DNA of 64,000 bases from Leptotrichia sp. oral taxon 498 (GCF_002240055.1 NZ_CP016753.1:558001-622000), one strand, 5' to 3'; positions 46,622-56,216 are shown, counted from the stretch's first letter. Program-made: numbers and translations. The notes: a model not told the origin generated them from the letters alone.

Positions 46622-47416
46622 ATGGAGTTAAATCAAAAAGATATTTTCAAAAAACGGCTTTACTCAAAAATCACATTTTTTGTAATGCTTGTAGGACTTT
46701 ACATAATTTCGGCTATTTTAGCTGGTTTTAAAAATGGGACTGCTTTTTTCTCGATCCCATCTGGAATAATTTGGCTGTTTCAAAAATTTATTCCAACAAA
46801 AAATTCTATTCAATATTTTCCAGTAATCTTTGATTCTGCCATAAAAACTATTTTGCTTTCCATAAGTTCTACAATGGTTTCAGCGACATTTGCACTATTT
46901 TTGTCAATTATTGGCTCAAATACCACCGGAATCAATATTGTAACAAAAATTATATCCAAAGTTATAGCTTCATTTTTTAGAAACATGCCAGTTGTCGCTT
47001 GGTCTTTAATCCTGCTTTTTTCTTTTAAACAAAGTGAGTTTACTGGATTTTTATCGCTATTTTTTATAACTTTCGGCTATTTGACAAGAGCTTTTTCAGA
47101 AACAATAGACGAAGTTGCAACCGATAACATAGAAGCGCTAAAATCAACTGGAGCGTCCTATCTGCAAATTATTTTTTGCGGAGTTTTTCCAACTGTTTTT
47201 CCGCAATTTCTTTCATGGCTTCTATATTTTATCGAAAATAGCATAAGAGAAGCGACATTAATCGGAATTTTGACAGGAACAGGAATTGGATTTACATTTA
47301 ACTTATATTACAGAAGTTTTAGATACGACGCTGCAGGATTGGTAATTTTAATTGTTACAATAATTGTAATAAGTATTGAACTGCTTTCTAATAAACTGCG
47401 AAGTGAAATGATGTAA
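46622..47416 (+). CDS. phnE: Phosphonate-type ABC transporter permease (first copy)
   Basis: 264 residues, five or six membrane helices. The EAA loop with which it meets the ATPase is IEALKSTGASYLQIIFCGVFPTV; NMPVVAWSLILLFSF, FRYDAAGLVILIV and REATLIGILTGTGIGF are typical PhnE blocks. It starts seven or eight bases after AGGAGG. It forms a heteromer with the second permease. The usual binding protein gene phnD is absent before phnC and after the second permease. Confidence 0.88.
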   Translation: MELNQKDIFKKRLYSKITFFVMLVGLYIISAILAGFKNGTAFFSIPSGIIWLFQKFIPTKNSIQYFPVIFDSAIKTILLSISSTMVSATFALFLSIIGSNTTGINIVTKIISKVIASFFRNMPVVAWSLILLFSFKQSEFTGFLSLFFITFGYLTRAFSETIDEVATDNIEALKSTGASYLQIIFCGVFPTVFPQFLSWLLYFIENSIREATLIGILTGTGIGFTFNLYYRSFRYDAAGLVILIVTIIVISIELLSNKLRSEMM

Positions 47417-47490
47417 AAAAAAAGAGAAAGAGAAAGAGAAAAAGAAAGTAAAGAAAGAAAGAGAGAGAGAGTTTGTGTGAGAAAGAAAAA
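47417..47490. repeat. Purine-only (GA-rich) tract between the two permease genes
   Basis: After the stop, about 45 bases contain almost only A and G (AAAGAGAAAGAGAAAG-type repeats, then GAGAGAGAGAG), with just a single T before the TTTGTGTGAG interruption. It is unlike the rest of the window in G content. It lies just before the AAGGAAGTG ribosome site of the second permease. Confidence 0.75.
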
Positions 47491-47507
47491 AAGGAAGTGA
47501 TTTTAAT

Positions 47508-48326
47508 TTGAATGACAACTATAAAAATATAAAAATAAGAAAAATTACAAAACAAAAGATATATTTATACGTAACTTTTACAATTTTATTTCTTTTGACA
47601 ATTTATACATTTGCAACGATGGACTTTGGCGGAGTAAATATAAAAATTGCAACAAAAAGTTTGCTTAAAGACTTAAAACTGATGTTTTTTGCACCAAGAT
47701 TATCTGAAAGATATACTTTTTTAGAAGTTTTAAATAATCTAGTGATCACAATTGCATTGGCTGTACTTTCAACAATAATCGGTTCAATAATTGCACTTTT
47801 TTTAGCATTTTTTTCTGCAAAAAATTTGGCAAGCGAAAAAAGTTCAAAAATTATAAAAGTGATTATGTCATTTATTCGTGCGATTCCAACTATTTTGTGG
47901 GTTATGGTTTTTTCGGTTGTGGCAAATATCGGAGTGGAAGCCGCTGTAATTGGAATAACTTTTCATAGCGTAGCTTATCTTGTAAAAGCATATTCGGAAA
48001 GTTTTGAAGAACTTGACGATGGAATAATTGAAGCATTAAAGTCGACTGGAGCTTCTTTTTGGCAAATTATATTTTGTGCAATTTTTCCAAGCACGATTAC
48101 TTCTATTTTATCTTGGACTTTTATCCGTTTTGAAATAAATTTTACAAATGCTGTTTTAGTTGGAGCTGCTGCTGGAGCTGGTGGAATTGGTTATGATATG
48201 TTTATGGCGGGAACGATGTACTTCGACATTCAAGAAATTGGAGTTTTTGTCTATTTAATTTTTTCAGTTGCAATCATATTAGAATTTATTTCTTATTTTT
48301 TGAAAAAAAATTATTTAAAAAAATAA
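47508..48326 (+). CDS. phnE: Phosphonate-type ABC transporter permease (second copy)
   Basis: 272 residues from TTG 47508, about nine bases after GGAAG; no better start is in frame. Six membrane helices. The coupling loop IEALKSTGASFWQIIFCAIFPSTI parallels that of the first copy, and MSFIRAIPTILWVMVF and GAAAGAGGIGYDMFMAG are PhnE marks. The two permeases share only modest identity overall, so the duplication is old. A terminator follows and faces the end of secY. Confidence 0.88.
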   Translation: MNDNYKNIKIRKITKQKIYLYVTFTILFLLTIYTFATMDFGGVNIKIATKSLLKDLKLMFFAPRLSERYTFLEVLNNLVITIALAVLSTIIGSIIALFLAFFSAKNLASEKSSKIIKVIMSFIRAIPTILWVMVFSVVANIGVEAAVIGITFHSVAYLVKAYSESFEELDDGIIEALKSTGASFWQIIFCAIFPSTITSILSWTFIRFEINFTNAVLVGAAAGAGGIGYDMFMAGTMYFDIQEIGVFVYLIFSVAIILEFISYFLKKNYLKK

Positions 48327-48341
48327 ATAAAAAAAATAAAA

Positions 48342-48385
48342 AAAGTGCTAAAAATGTTAAACATTAAAAAGCACTTTATTTTTTA
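48342..48385. terminator. Bidirectional terminator between phnE2 and secY
   Basis: Arms AAAGTGCT (48342-48349) and AGCACTTT (48370-48377) with an inner AATGTT/AACATT pairing, flanked by A-run and T-run. It ends both the phn genes and the whole ribosomal block. Confidence 0.85.
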
Positions 48386-49696
48386 TCTATGTTTTTTTGA
48401 TATAAAACCCTTCATTTTTTTAACCGCTAGATAAGAATCAATTTGAAGTAGTAATTCTACCGCTGTTCCGACTAAGATTAATAAACTTGTTCCCCCAAGC
48501 ATAACAGGAAGATTTAGTACATATCCAAACCATATATTTGGCATAATTCCCAATACTGATAAAAACAGGGCACTTCCAAATGTTACTCTCGTTGCAACTT
48601 TTTCTAGATAATCTGCCGTTTCAGCTCCAGCTCTTATACTTGGAATTGTTCCTCCGCTTTGTTTCAAATCTTCGGCAACTTTTTCTGGATCAAAAGCTAT
48701 TGTAAGTGTATAAAAAAATGAAAAAACTGTAATTAATACTGCGAACAATAATAAATATAATGCTCCTTTTGGCTCAAACTGAGCGGTCAATATATTTTTT
48801 ATTCTTCCACTTTTCATCATTCCCACTAAAAATGGTGGTGCTGCCATTAATACTGAAGCAAAAATGATCGGCATTACTCCAGACATATTTATTTTTAACG
48901 GTAAATAAGTTCTTTTTCCAACTGAACTTGTTCCTCCACCAAAACCAAGACTTCCTTTTCCTGCATATTGAATCGGAATTCTTCTTTCAGCTAACTGAAC
49001 ATACACCATAAGAGCAATAAATACAACAAAAGCCACAAATGACAATGTCTGTAAAACTGCTCCCATTCCTGATTTTAGCGAAATCATCATCTGATTTACA
49101 ACATTTGGCAATCCTGCAACAATATTTAAGAAAATCAACATCGAAGTTCCATTTCCAATTCCTCTTATGGAAATTCTTTCAGAAATCCACATAAGAAATG
49201 AAGTTCCACCTGTAATTAAAACTACTGCACTAATTACAAACTTAGCTCCCGGCTCCAATACTAAACCTTGGTTTTGTAGCATAATTGCTATTCCAAATGA
49301 TTGAATAAATGTCAATACAATAGTTACATATCTAGTCCATTGAGTTATCTTATCTCTCTCTTTTCCACCTTCTTTTTGCATTTCATCAATTTTAGGAAAA
49401 ATTACTCCTAGTAATTGAAACACAATCGAAGCGTTAATGTATGGAACTATTCCTAATGCAAAAATAGACGCTCTTTCCACCGCTCCACCAGAAAATAAAT
49501 TTAAAAATTGAGCAATTGCATTGTTACTTTGAAAATTTTTAAAAGCTTCTTGATTTATTCCAGGAACTGCAATATGAATTCCCACTCTTGCGACAAGTAT
49601 CATAAGCAGCGTAAATGTAACTCTTTTTTCCAGTTCAGGAATGTTAAATATAGCTTTTAATCTACTTGTTACTGCTTCAGCTAGAGTCAATTTCAT
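48383..49696 (-). CDS. secY: Protein translocase subunit SecY
   Basis: 437 residues with ten membrane helices. SecY is the channel of the Sec translocon. RVGIHIAVPGIN, RGIGNGTSMLIF, LAERRIPIQYAGKG, NMSGVMPIIFA, DLKQSGGTIPSIRAG and GTAVELLLQ are all typical. ATG 49696 follows AAGGAG by a few bases; the GTG one codon earlier is less suitable. It is last in the ribosomal block; adk, map, infA, rpmJ, rpsM, rpsK and rpoA, which often follow, are not here. Its message ends at the hairpin shared with phnE2. Confidence 0.97.
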   Translation of the reverse strand: MKLTLAEAVTSRLKAIFNIPELEKRVTFTLLMILVARVGIHIAVPGINQEAFKNFQSNNAIAQFLNLFSGGAVERASIFALGIVPYINASIVFQLLGVIFPKIDEMQKEGGKERDKITQWTRYVTIVLTFIQSFGIAIMLQNQGLVLEPGAKFVISAVVLITGGTSFLMWISERISIRGIGNGTSMLIFLNIVAGLPNVVNQMMISLKSGMGAVLQTLSFVAFVVFIALMVYVQLAERRIPIQYAGKGSLGFGGGTSSVGKRTYLPLKINMSGVMPIIFASVLMAAPPFLVGMMKSGRIKNILTAQFEPKGALYLLLFAVLITVFSFFYTLTIAFDPEKVAEDLKQSGGTIPSIRAGAETADYLEKVATRVTFGSALFLSVLGIMPNIWFGYVLNLPVMLGGTSLLILVGTAVELLLQIDSYLAVKKMKGFISKKHR

Positions 49697-49737
49697 CACT
49701 CCTTTAATATATGAAGAAAAAGCAAGATATTAAAATC

Positions 49738-50352
49738 TTACTTAACTTCTTCTTCTTTTTTGTTATTTCCTGCTTTAGCTGAATATGATCTAATTTCTAA
49801 TAACTCTACACTTCCACCAGCTTTTTCAATTAATTCCTTAGCTGTTTTTGAAATTCTGTGAGCTTTTACTGTTAATTTTTTATCAACTTCTGTATTCCCA
49901 ATAACTTTTAATAAACTTGTATATTCTCTTTCTTTTACATATGAATCAATATTTTCTTTTAAATAAGCTTTTACAGCTTTTCTTCCTTTAATATTTCTCA
50001 ATGTTTCATCTGAATATTTAGTTATAAATCTTGGGTTTTTAACTACTCCATTTTCAACTAATGTTTCTAAACTAACTACATCTCCGTCATTAAATTTTTT
50101 AACAACATCATTTAATGTAATCACGACAAAATCTTTTTTAAATGGGTGATTAGAAAATCCTCTTTTAGGGATTCTTCTAACTATTGGCATCTGTCCACCT
50201 TCAAATATAGGCGATACATATGAACCTGATCTTTGTTTTTGTCCGTTATGTCCTTTACCAGCTGTTTTTCCCCAACCAGTACCATGTCCTCTTCCGATTC
50301 TTCTTCTTTCTCTTTTAGAACCTTCGGCAGGTCTTAATTCATTAAGATTCAT
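49738..50352 (-). CDS. rplO: 50S ribosomal protein L15
   Basis: 204 residues, about 55 longer than most L15. The N-terminal half is standard: LNELRPAEGSKRERRRIGRGHGTGWGKTAGKGHNGQ with RSG and GGQMPIVRRIPKRGF. The C-terminal domain has an extra stretch of about 35 residues (YSDETLRNIKGRKAVKAYLK region) inserted before GNTEVDKKLTVKAHRISKTAKELIEKAGG, and an acidic tail. The insertion would face the outside of the large subunit. Start follows GGAGG-type sequence shared with the end of rpmD. Confidence 0.96.
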   Translation of the reverse strand: MNLNELRPAEGSKRERRRIGRGHGTGWGKTAGKGHNGQKQRSGSYVSPIFEGGQMPIVRRIPKRGFSNHPFKKDFVVITLNDVVKKFNDGDVVSLETLVENGVVKNPRFITKYSDETLRNIKGRKAVKAYLKENIDSYVKEREYTSLLKVIGNTEVDKKLTVKAHRISKTAKELIEKAGGSVELLEIRSYSAKAGNNKKEEEVK

Positions 50353-50358
50353 TTATTT

Positions 50359-50538
50359 TTAAACCTCCTCTACTTTAAGTAAATAAGAAACTAATTTTAT
50401 TTTTCCTTCTATATCAGCAGTTTTATTATGAACTGCGCTTTGACTGATTTTTCTTAATCCAAGTGATTTAACAGTCGCAACATGATTAGGCTTTCTTCCA
50501 TTAATTCCTTTAACAAGTGTTACTTTTATTTTAGACAT
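50359..50538 (-). CDS. rpmD: 50S ribosomal protein L30
   Basis: 59 residues: MSKIKVTLVKGINGRKPNHVATVKSLGLRK and so on, ending KVEEV. The KVTLVKS-type strand and the LGLRKI pattern are those of bacterial L30. It lies between rpsE and rplO in the classical order and starts eight bases after a GGAGG; its stop overlaps the ribosome site of rplO. It was found by reading the rpsE-rplO gap. Confidence 0.96.
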   Translation of the reverse strand: MSKIKVTLVKGINGRKPNHVATVKSLGLRKISQSAVHNKTADIEGKIKLVSYLLKVEEV

Positions 50539-50560
50539 TAATTTTACCTCCTAACCTATA

Positions 50561-51082
50561 TTATCCTAAAATTTCTTCAACTGATTTTCCTCTAAGTCTA
50601 GCTACTTCTTCAATTGTTCTTAACTGTCTTAATCCTTCTAATGTTGCTCTTGCAACGTTATCTTTGTTTTTTGAACCTCTAATTTTTGTAAGTACGTCTG
50701 TTACTCCTGCTAATTCTAATAATTCTCTTGCTGCAGAACCTGCGATAACTCCAGTCCCTTTAGAAGCTGGTTTTAATAATACAGATGTCGCATTAAATTT
50801 ACCAATTTGTTCATGTGGCAAAGTTCCACCTTTTAATGATACTGTTACTAAATTTTTCTTAGCACTTGCAATTGCTTTTTTTATTGCATCAGGTACACCA
50901 TTTGCTTTTCCAAGTCCAATACCTACTCTACCTTTTTCATCACCAACTGCTGCTAATACTGAAAATGATATTCTTCTTCCACCTTTAACAGTTTTTGATA
51001 CTCTGCTTATTCTTAACAATTTTTCTCTAAATTCATTGTCTTTATTATCTCTTGAATCTCTATTCTCTCTCTCTCTTGCCAA
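50561..51082 (-). CDS. rpsE: 30S ribosomal protein S5
   Basis: 173 residues. [23 protein letters not shown] is the S5 N-terminal double-stranded-RNA-binding signature, and [23 protein letters not shown] and the GKSVEEILG end are typical. It lines the mRNA entry path and has a part in decoding accuracy. The N-terminus has an extra charged segment ([14 protein letters not shown]). Start ATG after GGAGG. Confidence 0.97.
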   Translation of the reverse strand: MARERENRDSRDNKDNEFREKLLRISRVSKTVKGGRRISFSVLAAVGDEKGRVGIGLGKANGVPDAIKKAIASAKKNLVTVSLKGGTLPHEQIGKFNATSVLLKPASKGTGVIAGSAARELLELAGVTDVLTKIRGSKNKDNVARATLEGLRQLRTIEEVARLRGKSVEEILG

Positions 51083-51103
51083 AGTTATTTTCCTCCTTTT
51101 CTC

Positions 51104-51465
51104 CTAGAATTGTAATCCTGCTTCTCTTGCAGCATCTGCCAATGCTTTAACCCTTCCTGTGTAAATATATCCCGCTCTATCAAATACAACAGTTGTTATT
51201 CCTTTATCCAACGCTTTTTTAGCAATTGATTCTCCGACTTTTTTTGCTGCTTCAATGTTAGAACCATTTTCAATTTTTGCATTTTTTTCAATTGTTGATG
51301 CAGAAACTAAAGTATTTCCAGTCACATCATCAATTATTTGAACAAAAATATTTTTTAAACTTCTGTACACAGAAAGTCTAGGTCTTTGTGCAGTTCCTGC
51401 GATTTTTTTCTAATACTTTTATGTTTTTTTTGTCTTAATTTATTTCTATCAAGCTTTTTAATCAC
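51104..51465 (-). CDS. rplR: 50S ribosomal protein L18, frame interrupted at a 7-A run
   Basis: The true start is GTG 51465, nine bases after AGGAGG, reading [21 protein letters not shown]. At a run of seven A (plus-strand T run 51403-51409) the frame is lost. One extra A gives [20 protein letters not shown] and leads in frame to the stop at 51104. The joined protein is about 120 residues, normal for L18, which binds 5S rRNA. The downstream part alone (88 residues from GTG 51370) lacks the N-terminal tail. L18 is essential in most bacteria, so either the assembly dropped an A or slippage on the A-run makes enough intact protein. No other rplR is in the window. Confidence 0.9.
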
Positions 51466-51486
51466 TAAAATCTACCTCCTATCTTT

Positions 51487-52020
51487 CTATCCTTTTTTAC
51501 CTTCTTTTCTTCTAATAACTTCATCAGCATATTTAACCCCTTTTCCTTTGTAAGGTTCAGGTGGTCTTTTTGCTCTGATATTTGCAGCAACTTGTCCGAC
51601 AAGTTGTTTATCAATTCCTTCTACTGAAATCTTAGTATTTCCTTCCACTTTGAAAGTAATTCCTTCCACAGCTTCGATTTCAACTGGATGAGAATATCCC
51701 AACGATAAAGTTAACCCTTTTCCATTAGCTTGTACTCTGTATCCAACCCCTACTAATTCCAATCCTTTAGAAAATCCTTCACTTACTCCAACAATCATAT
51801 TGTTTAAGTTTGCTCTTGTAGTTCCGTGAAGTGCTCTAATATTTGGCAAATTACTTGATCTTTCAAATGTAATTTCATTACCATCTATATTTACTTTTAT
51901 TTCACTGCTAAGTTCTCTTTCAAGTTGTCCTTTAGGTCCTTTTACAGTGAATTTATTACCATCTTGTTTAACTTCTACACCAGCTGGTATAGTTATAGGT
52001 TTGTTACCTATTCTTGACAT
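51487..52020 (-). CDS. rplF: 50S ribosomal protein L6
   Basis: 177 residues, usual length. [47 protein letters not shown]-type ([12 protein letters not shown] here) and the C-terminal [16 protein letters not shown] signature. It lies by the sarcin-ricin loop near the factor-binding site. It has GGAGG before the ATG. Confidence 0.97.
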   Translation of the reverse strand: MSRIGNKPITIPAGVEVKQDGNKFTVKGPKGQLERELSSEIKVNIDGNEITFERSSNLPNIRALHGTTRANLNNMIVGVSEGFSKGLELVGVGYRVQANGKGLTLSLGYSHPVEIEAVEGITFKVEGNTKISVEGIDKQLVGQVAANIRAKRPPEPYKGKGVKYADEVIRRKEGKKG

Positions 52021-52053
52021 TGTTTATCCTCCTATATTTATAAAATGCGTAAA

Positions 52054-52449
52054 TTACCACACGTAGCAAAGTACTTCTCCACCAACATTATGCTTTCTGC
52101 ATTCTTTGTCTATAATAACACCTTTTGGCGTTGAGACAATGGCAATTCCTAACCCACCTAATACTTTAGGTAAATTTTCAACAGATGCGTATACTCTTCT
52201 TCCTGGTTTAGATATTCTTTTTAAACCTTTGATTACAGCTTCTCCATCTATATATTTTAAAGATACAACTATATTTTTTATAGCTCCTTCTTCTTTTATT
52301 TCATATCCTGTTATGTATCCTTCATTTTTTAATATGCTGACCATACTTTCCTTAATTTTAGAAAATGGAACTGCTACTTGTGAATGTTTAGCCATTTGAC
52401 CATTTCTAACTCTAGTAAGCATATCAGCAATAGGATCTGTTAAATACAT
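52054..52449 (-). CDS. rpsH: 30S ribosomal protein S8
   Basis: 131 residues from ATG 52449 ([17 protein letters not shown]), placed after GGAGG; the longer TTG-started frame contains the ribosome site itself. [10 protein letters not shown] and IVSTPKGVI followed by GGEVLCYVW are family marks. S8 binds 16S helix 21 and in some bacteria also its own mRNA to limit the spc operon. Confidence 0.97.
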   Translation of the reverse strand: MYLTDPIADMLTRVRNGQMAKHSQVAVPFSKIKESMVSILKNEGYITGYEIKEEGAIKNIVVSLKYIDGEAVIKGLKRISKPGRRVYASVENLPKVLGGLGIAIVSTPKGVIIDKECRKHNVGGEVLCYVW

Positions 52450-52533
52450 TAATTTTCCTCCTCTCAATCTTTTGAAAATTTTTAATTCTAAATATTTTTA
52501 GCAATTTTATATAATAAATCGCTTAGTGTAAGA

Positions 52534-52821
52534 CTACCAACTTGATTTTTTAACTCCAGGAATAACTCCTTCTCCCGCTAATTGTCTAAACATAACTCTT
52601 GATATTCCAAATTCTCGCATATATCCTCTTGGTCTACCGTTAATTTTACATCTATTTCTAACTCTTGTAGGCGAAGCATTTCTAGGCAATTTTGATAATT
52701 CTAAAACTGCCTCTCTATCACCTTTTTTAGCTCTTGCTTTTAATTCAGCTCTTTTAGCTGCATATTTTTCGACTATTCTTTCTCTTTTTAAGTTTCTTTC
52801 AACCATCGCTTTTTTAGCCAT
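52534..52821 (-). CDS. rpsN: 30S ribosomal protein S14, zinc-free long form
   Basis: 95 residues. It lacks the CxxC pairs of the short zinc form and has the extended N-terminus [40 protein letters not shown] and PGVKKSSW are the typical C-terminal part. The position between rplE and rpsH is standard. Confidence 0.96.
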   Translation of the reverse strand: MAKKAMVERNLKRERIVEKYAAKRAELKARAKKGDREAVLELSKLPRNASPTRVRNRCKINGRPRGYMREFGISRVMFRQLAGEGVIPGVKKSSW

Positions 52822-52852
52822 TGATCAAATTACACCTCCTTCAAAATACAAA

Positions 52853-53407
52853 CTATTTTGCAAATGGCATTCCAAATGCTTTTAATAACGCTCTTCCTTC
52901 TTCATCTGTTCTAGCAGTAGATACGATTGTAATTCCCATTCCGAAAATTTTATCCACTTTATCAATTTCAATTTCTGGGAACACAATTTGTTCTCTAAGT
53001 CCCATTGTATAATTTCCTCTTCCATCAAATCTTTTAGGGGAAACTCCTTCAAAATCCCTAACTCTTGGTAAAGTAACACTAATTAATCTATCTAAAAATT
53101 CGTACATTTTTTCTTTTCTCAATGTTACTTTTACACCGATTTTTTGTCCTTCTCTCAATTTGAATCCAGCTTCTGATTTTTTAGCAGTTCTTGCAACAGG
53201 CTGTTGTCCTGTAATCAGTTTTAATTCATTTAACGCTGTATCTATTAATTTAGGATTGTTTACTGCTTCACCAATCCCCATATTTACGATAATTTTGTCA
53301 ATTTTTGGCACTTGCATGATGTTTTTTAAATTTAATTCTTTCATTAAAGAAGAGATAATTTCTTCTTTATATAATTTTTGTAATCTTGGTATATATTTTT
53401 CAGACAT
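52853..53407 (-). CDS. rplE: 50S ribosomal protein L5
   Basis: 184 residues. [18 protein letters not shown] is the L5 signature; RRAGF-equivalent [32 protein letters not shown] and [20 protein letters not shown] follow. L5 holds 5S rRNA in the central protuberance together with L18. A GGAGG lies before the ATG. Confidence 0.97.
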   Translation of the reverse strand: MSEKYIPRLQKLYKEEIISSLMKELNLKNIMQVPKIDKIIVNMGIGEAVNNPKLIDTALNELKLITGQQPVARTAKKSEAGFKLREGQKIGVKVTLRKEKMYEFLDRLISVTLPRVRDFEGVSPKRFDGRGNYTMGLREQIVFPEIEIDKVDKIFGMGITIVSTARTDEEGRALLKAFGMPFAK

Positions 53408-53431
53408 CTATTCATCCTCCTCTCTAAAATA

Positions 53432-53821
53432 TTATATTTCGTTACCAGATACTACTGATACTCTCACTTTTTTCCCATCTCTAAATTCTTTTCTAGTTCT
53501 AGTCGGTTTTTTTGCGCTTTCGTCCCAAATCATAACTTTAGAAGCAAAAATCGGCATTTCTCTTTCGACAACTTCTCCTTGTGGGTTCATCGCATTAGGT
53601 TTAACATGTCTTTTTTGAATATTAACACCCTCAACAATAATTTTTCCAGTTTTAGGAAATACTTTTAATATTTTTCCAATTTTCCCTTTATCTCCAGTTT
53701 GAGCGCTTTTTTCATTTCTAGGCAAATCTTTAGATCTTCCACTAATTACAATAACTGTATCTCCAGTTTTAACATGTAATTTTTTAGGTACTGATTTTAC
53801 TCTTGGTTTAGCCACTTTCAA
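53432..53821 (-). CDS. rplX: 50S ribosomal protein L24
   Basis: 129 residues. KLHVKTGDTVIVISGRSKD is the KOW motif; GKIGKILKVFPKTGKIIVEGVN and KRHVKPN follow. It is some 20 residues longer than usual because of an N-terminal extension and an inserted charged segment (LPRNEKSAQTGD). L24 starts large-subunit assembly on 23S domain I. Confidence 0.95.
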   Translation of the reverse strand: MKVAKPRVKSVPKKLHVKTGDTVIVISGRSKDLPRNEKSAQTGDKGKIGKILKVFPKTGKIIVEGVNIQKRHVKPNAMNPQGEVVEREMPIFASKVMIWDESAKKPTRTRKEFRDGKKVRVSVVSGNEI

Positions 53822-53866
53822 ACTCTCCTTCCTATTAATTTATCTTCTATAAAAAAACTTATTTAA

Positions 53867-54235
53867 TTATAATACTTCTGGTGCCAATGAAACAATCTTC
53901 ATAAAGTTTTTACCTCTTAATTCTCTCGCAACAGGTCCGAAAATTCTCGTTCCTCTAACTTCTAACGCAGTGTTTAAAATAACAGCAGCATTATCATCAA
54001 ATTTTATATAAGAACCATCTGCTCTTTTTAATTCTTTTCTTGTTCTAACGATTACAGCTTTTACAACTTCCCCTTTTTTCACATTTCCATTAGGAATAGC
54101 TTCTTTAACTGACGCTACTACAATATCACCAATTTTACCGAATCTTCTTCTTGAACCACCTAATACTCTGATAACCATAATTTTTCTAGCTCCAGTATTA
54201 TCAGCAACATTAAGTATTGTTTGTTGTTGAACCAT
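53867..54235 (-). CDS. rplN: 50S ribosomal protein L14
   Basis: 122 residues, invariant length. [42 protein letters not shown] and NAAVILN are all standard. It contacts the small subunit. GGAGG before ATG. Confidence 0.98.
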   Translation of the reverse strand: MVQQQTILNVADNTGARKIMVIRVLGGSRRRFGKIGDIVVASVKEAIPNGNVKKGEVVKAVIVRTRKELKRADGSYIKFDDNAAVILNTALEVRGTRIFGPVARELRGKNFMKIVSLAPEVL

Positions 54236-54300
54236 TTAAAATTTCCTCCTCTCAAAAATTAAAAATATGTCTAAATTTGAATTTTACTATTAATCTAAAA

Positions 54301-54561
54301 CTATTTAGCTTTTTCTAAAATAGTAACAACTCTCCATCTTTTGTCTTTACTTAATGGTCTAGTTTCCATAATTTGAACTCTATCCCCTACGCCACATTCA
54401 TTTTTTTCATCATGTGCTTTATATTTTTTAGAAGTTTTTACTCTTTTTTTATAAATTTTGTGCAATCTCATTGTCTCTTCCAAAACGACTACTGTCTTAT
54501 CCATTTTATCAGAAACAACAATTCCTTCTCTTACTTTTCTTTCGTTTCTCTTACCTTCCAC
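54301..54561 (-). CDS. rpsQ: 30S ribosomal protein S17
   Basis: 86 residues. [38 protein letters not shown] and [20 protein letters not shown] are S17 blocks. It lies in the standard rpmC-rpsQ-rplN order with a GGATCC-type ribosome site (AGGAGGATCC). Confidence 0.97.
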   Translation of the reverse strand: MEGKRNERKVREGIVVSDKMDKTVVVLEETMRLHKIYKKRVKTSKKYKAHDEKNECGVGDRVQIMETRPLSKDKRWRVVTILEKAK

Positions 54562-54572
54562 TTAGGATCCTC

Positions 54573-54764
54573 CTATTTAACAGTTTTTTCAGTCACAACA
54601 GTTTTTAATCTTGCTATTGTTCTTTTAACATCTTTTATTTTAGCAGTGTTTTGTAATTGTCCAAGAGTTTTTTGAAATTTTAAATTAAATAATTCTTGTT
54701 TCAATTCATTTACTTTAGTTTCCAATTCTTCTAATGATAATTCTCTAATTTCTTTGATTGTCAT
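54573..54764 (-). CDS. rpmC: 50S ribosomal protein L29
   Basis: 63 residues: [20 protein letters not shown] with LFNLKFQKTLGQL and IARLKTV. It is a two-helix protein at the exit tunnel, where chaperones and SRP dock. Its ATG overlaps the rplP stop by one base (TAATG), so translation is coupled. Confidence 0.97.
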   Translation of the reverse strand: MTIKEIRELSLEELETKVNELKQELFNLKFQKTLGQLQNTAKIKDVKRTIARLKTVVTEKTVK

Positions 54765-55189
54765 TACTTATCACCACCTACTTCTTCTTTTCTCACAAAT
54801 TTAACTTTTATAGGTAGTTTATGTCCAGCTTTTCTTAATGCTTCTTTGGCTTTTTCTTCCGATACTCCGCCAACTTCAAACATTACTTTATCTCTTTTTA
54901 CTACTGCTACCCAACCTTCTGCATTACCTTTACCTTTACCCATTCTTGTTCCTTCAGGTCTTTTAGTATAAGGTTTATCAGGAAATATTCTAATCCAAAT
55001 TTTACCTTCTCTTTTAAATGTTCTGTTGATTGTAATTCTACAAGCTTCTATTTGTCTTGAAGTAATCCAACCAAATTCTTTCGCTGCAAGTCCAAATTCC
55101 CCAAAACTGACTTTGTTTCCTTTAGTTGCAACACCACCTATTTTCCCTCTGAACTGTTTTCTATATTTTGTTCTTTTAGGTATTAACAT
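54764..55189 (-). CDS. rplP: 50S ribosomal protein L16
   Basis: 141 residues from ATG 55189 ([16 protein letters not shown]), the normal L16 length; a longer frame upstream lies inside rps[21 protein letters not shown] and [19 protein letters not shown] are typical. The Arg hydroxylation site region (RMGKGKG) is present. The ribosome site GGAGGAG is inside the end of rpsC. Confidence 0.97.
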   Translation of the reverse strand: MLIPKRTKYRKQFRGKIGGVATKGNKVSFGEFGLAAKEFGWITSRQIEACRITINRTFKREGKIWIRIFPDKPYTKRPEGTRMGKGKGNAEGWVAVVKRDKVMFEVGGVSEEKAKEALRKAGHKLPIKVKFVRKEEVGGDK

Positions 55190-55190
55190 A

Positions 55191-55847
55191 TTATTTTTCT
55201 CCTCCTTCCTTCGTAGTAGAAAGAACTTCACCATTGAAAATCCATACTTTCAATCCTAATGCTCCATATGTAGTATGCGCTGTCGCTGTTGCATAATCAA
55301 CATCTGCTCTTAAAGTATGTAATGGTACTCTTCCTGAAAGTGTCCATTCACTTCTCGCAATTTCGGCACCATTTAATCTTCCAGATACCATAACTTTAAT
55401 TCCTTTAATTCCAGCTTTTTCAGCTCTTTGAATAGCTTGTTGAACCGCTCTTTTGTAAGCAACCCTTTTTTCAATTGCTGTCGCAATGCTTTCAGCCACT
55501 AACTGTGCATCTTTATTTGGGTTTTTAATTTCTTGAACTTTGATCTGTACTTTTTTACCAGTCAACTTTTCTAATTTTATTTTTAAAGTTTCAATTTCTT
55601 GACCTTTTCTACCAATTAAAATTCCCGCTTTCCCAGTTTCAACGATAACCCCTACTTCAGTAGGCGATGTTCTCTCTATTTGAATAGAAGAAATTCCCGC
55701 ATGGTAATAATTTTTTTTGATATATTCTTTTATTTTTAAATCTTCATGAAAGTTATTTAAATATTCTTTTCCTTCAGCGAACCATTTTGAATCCCAAGTT
55801 CTTGTGATTCCCAATCTCATCCCCCTAGGATCTACTTTTTGTCCCAC
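55191..55847 (-). CDS. rpsC: 30S ribosomal protein S3
   Basis: 218 residues. [22 protein letters not shown] is the N-terminal signature; the KH domain has [19 protein letters not shown] (GxxG loop IGRKG); [15 protein letters not shown] and [13 protein letters not shown] close it. It has mRNA helicase action at the entry site with S4 and S5. It ends one base before the rplP start. Confidence 0.97.
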   Translation of the reverse strand: MGQKVDPRGMRLGITRTWDSKWFAEGKEYLNNFHEDLKIKEYIKKNYYHAGISSIQIERTSPTEVGVIVETGKAGILIGRKGQEIETLKIKLEKLTGKKVQIKVQEIKNPNKDAQLVAESIATAIEKRVAYKRAVQQAIQRAEKAGIKGIKVMVSGRLNGAEIARSEWTLSGRVPLHTLRADVDYATATAHTTYGALGLKVWIFNGEVLSTTKEGGEK

Positions 55848-55874
55848 AGACTTACCTCCTTTATTTGTCTAAAA

Positions 55875-56216
55875 TTATCCTTCTTGTCTTTCATCAACTT
55901 CAACTGTTATATGAGCAGTTGGTTTTCTTATAACATCTGCTCTTCCCATTGCTCTTGGGCTGATTCTTTTTAATACAGGTCCTTTGTCAATTAAGATTTT
56001 TGAAACAAATAATTTATCAGGATCCATATTATTGTTATGTTCAGCATTTGCAATTGCTGATCTTAAAGTTTTTTCTATATATTTTGCCGCTTTTTTATTT
56101 GTAAATTTTAATATATTTAATGCTTGCAGTGCATTTTTCCCTCTTACTATATCAGCAACTAATCTTGCTTTTTGAGGACTTAATCTTTGGTATTTTAATT
56201 TAGCTACTACTGCCAT
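55875..56216 (-). CDS. rplV: 50S ribosomal protein L22
   Basis: 113 residues. [38 protein letters not shown] and [23 protein letters not shown], the loop reaching into the exit tunnel. Length and order are standard. The macrolide-contact loop shows no deletion. Confidence 0.97.
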   Translation of the reverse strand: MAVVAKLKYQRLSPQKARLVADIVRGKNALQALNILKFTNKKAAKYIEKTLRSAIANAEHNNNMDPDKLFVSKILIDKGPVLKRISPRAMGRADVIRKPTAHITVEVDERQEG

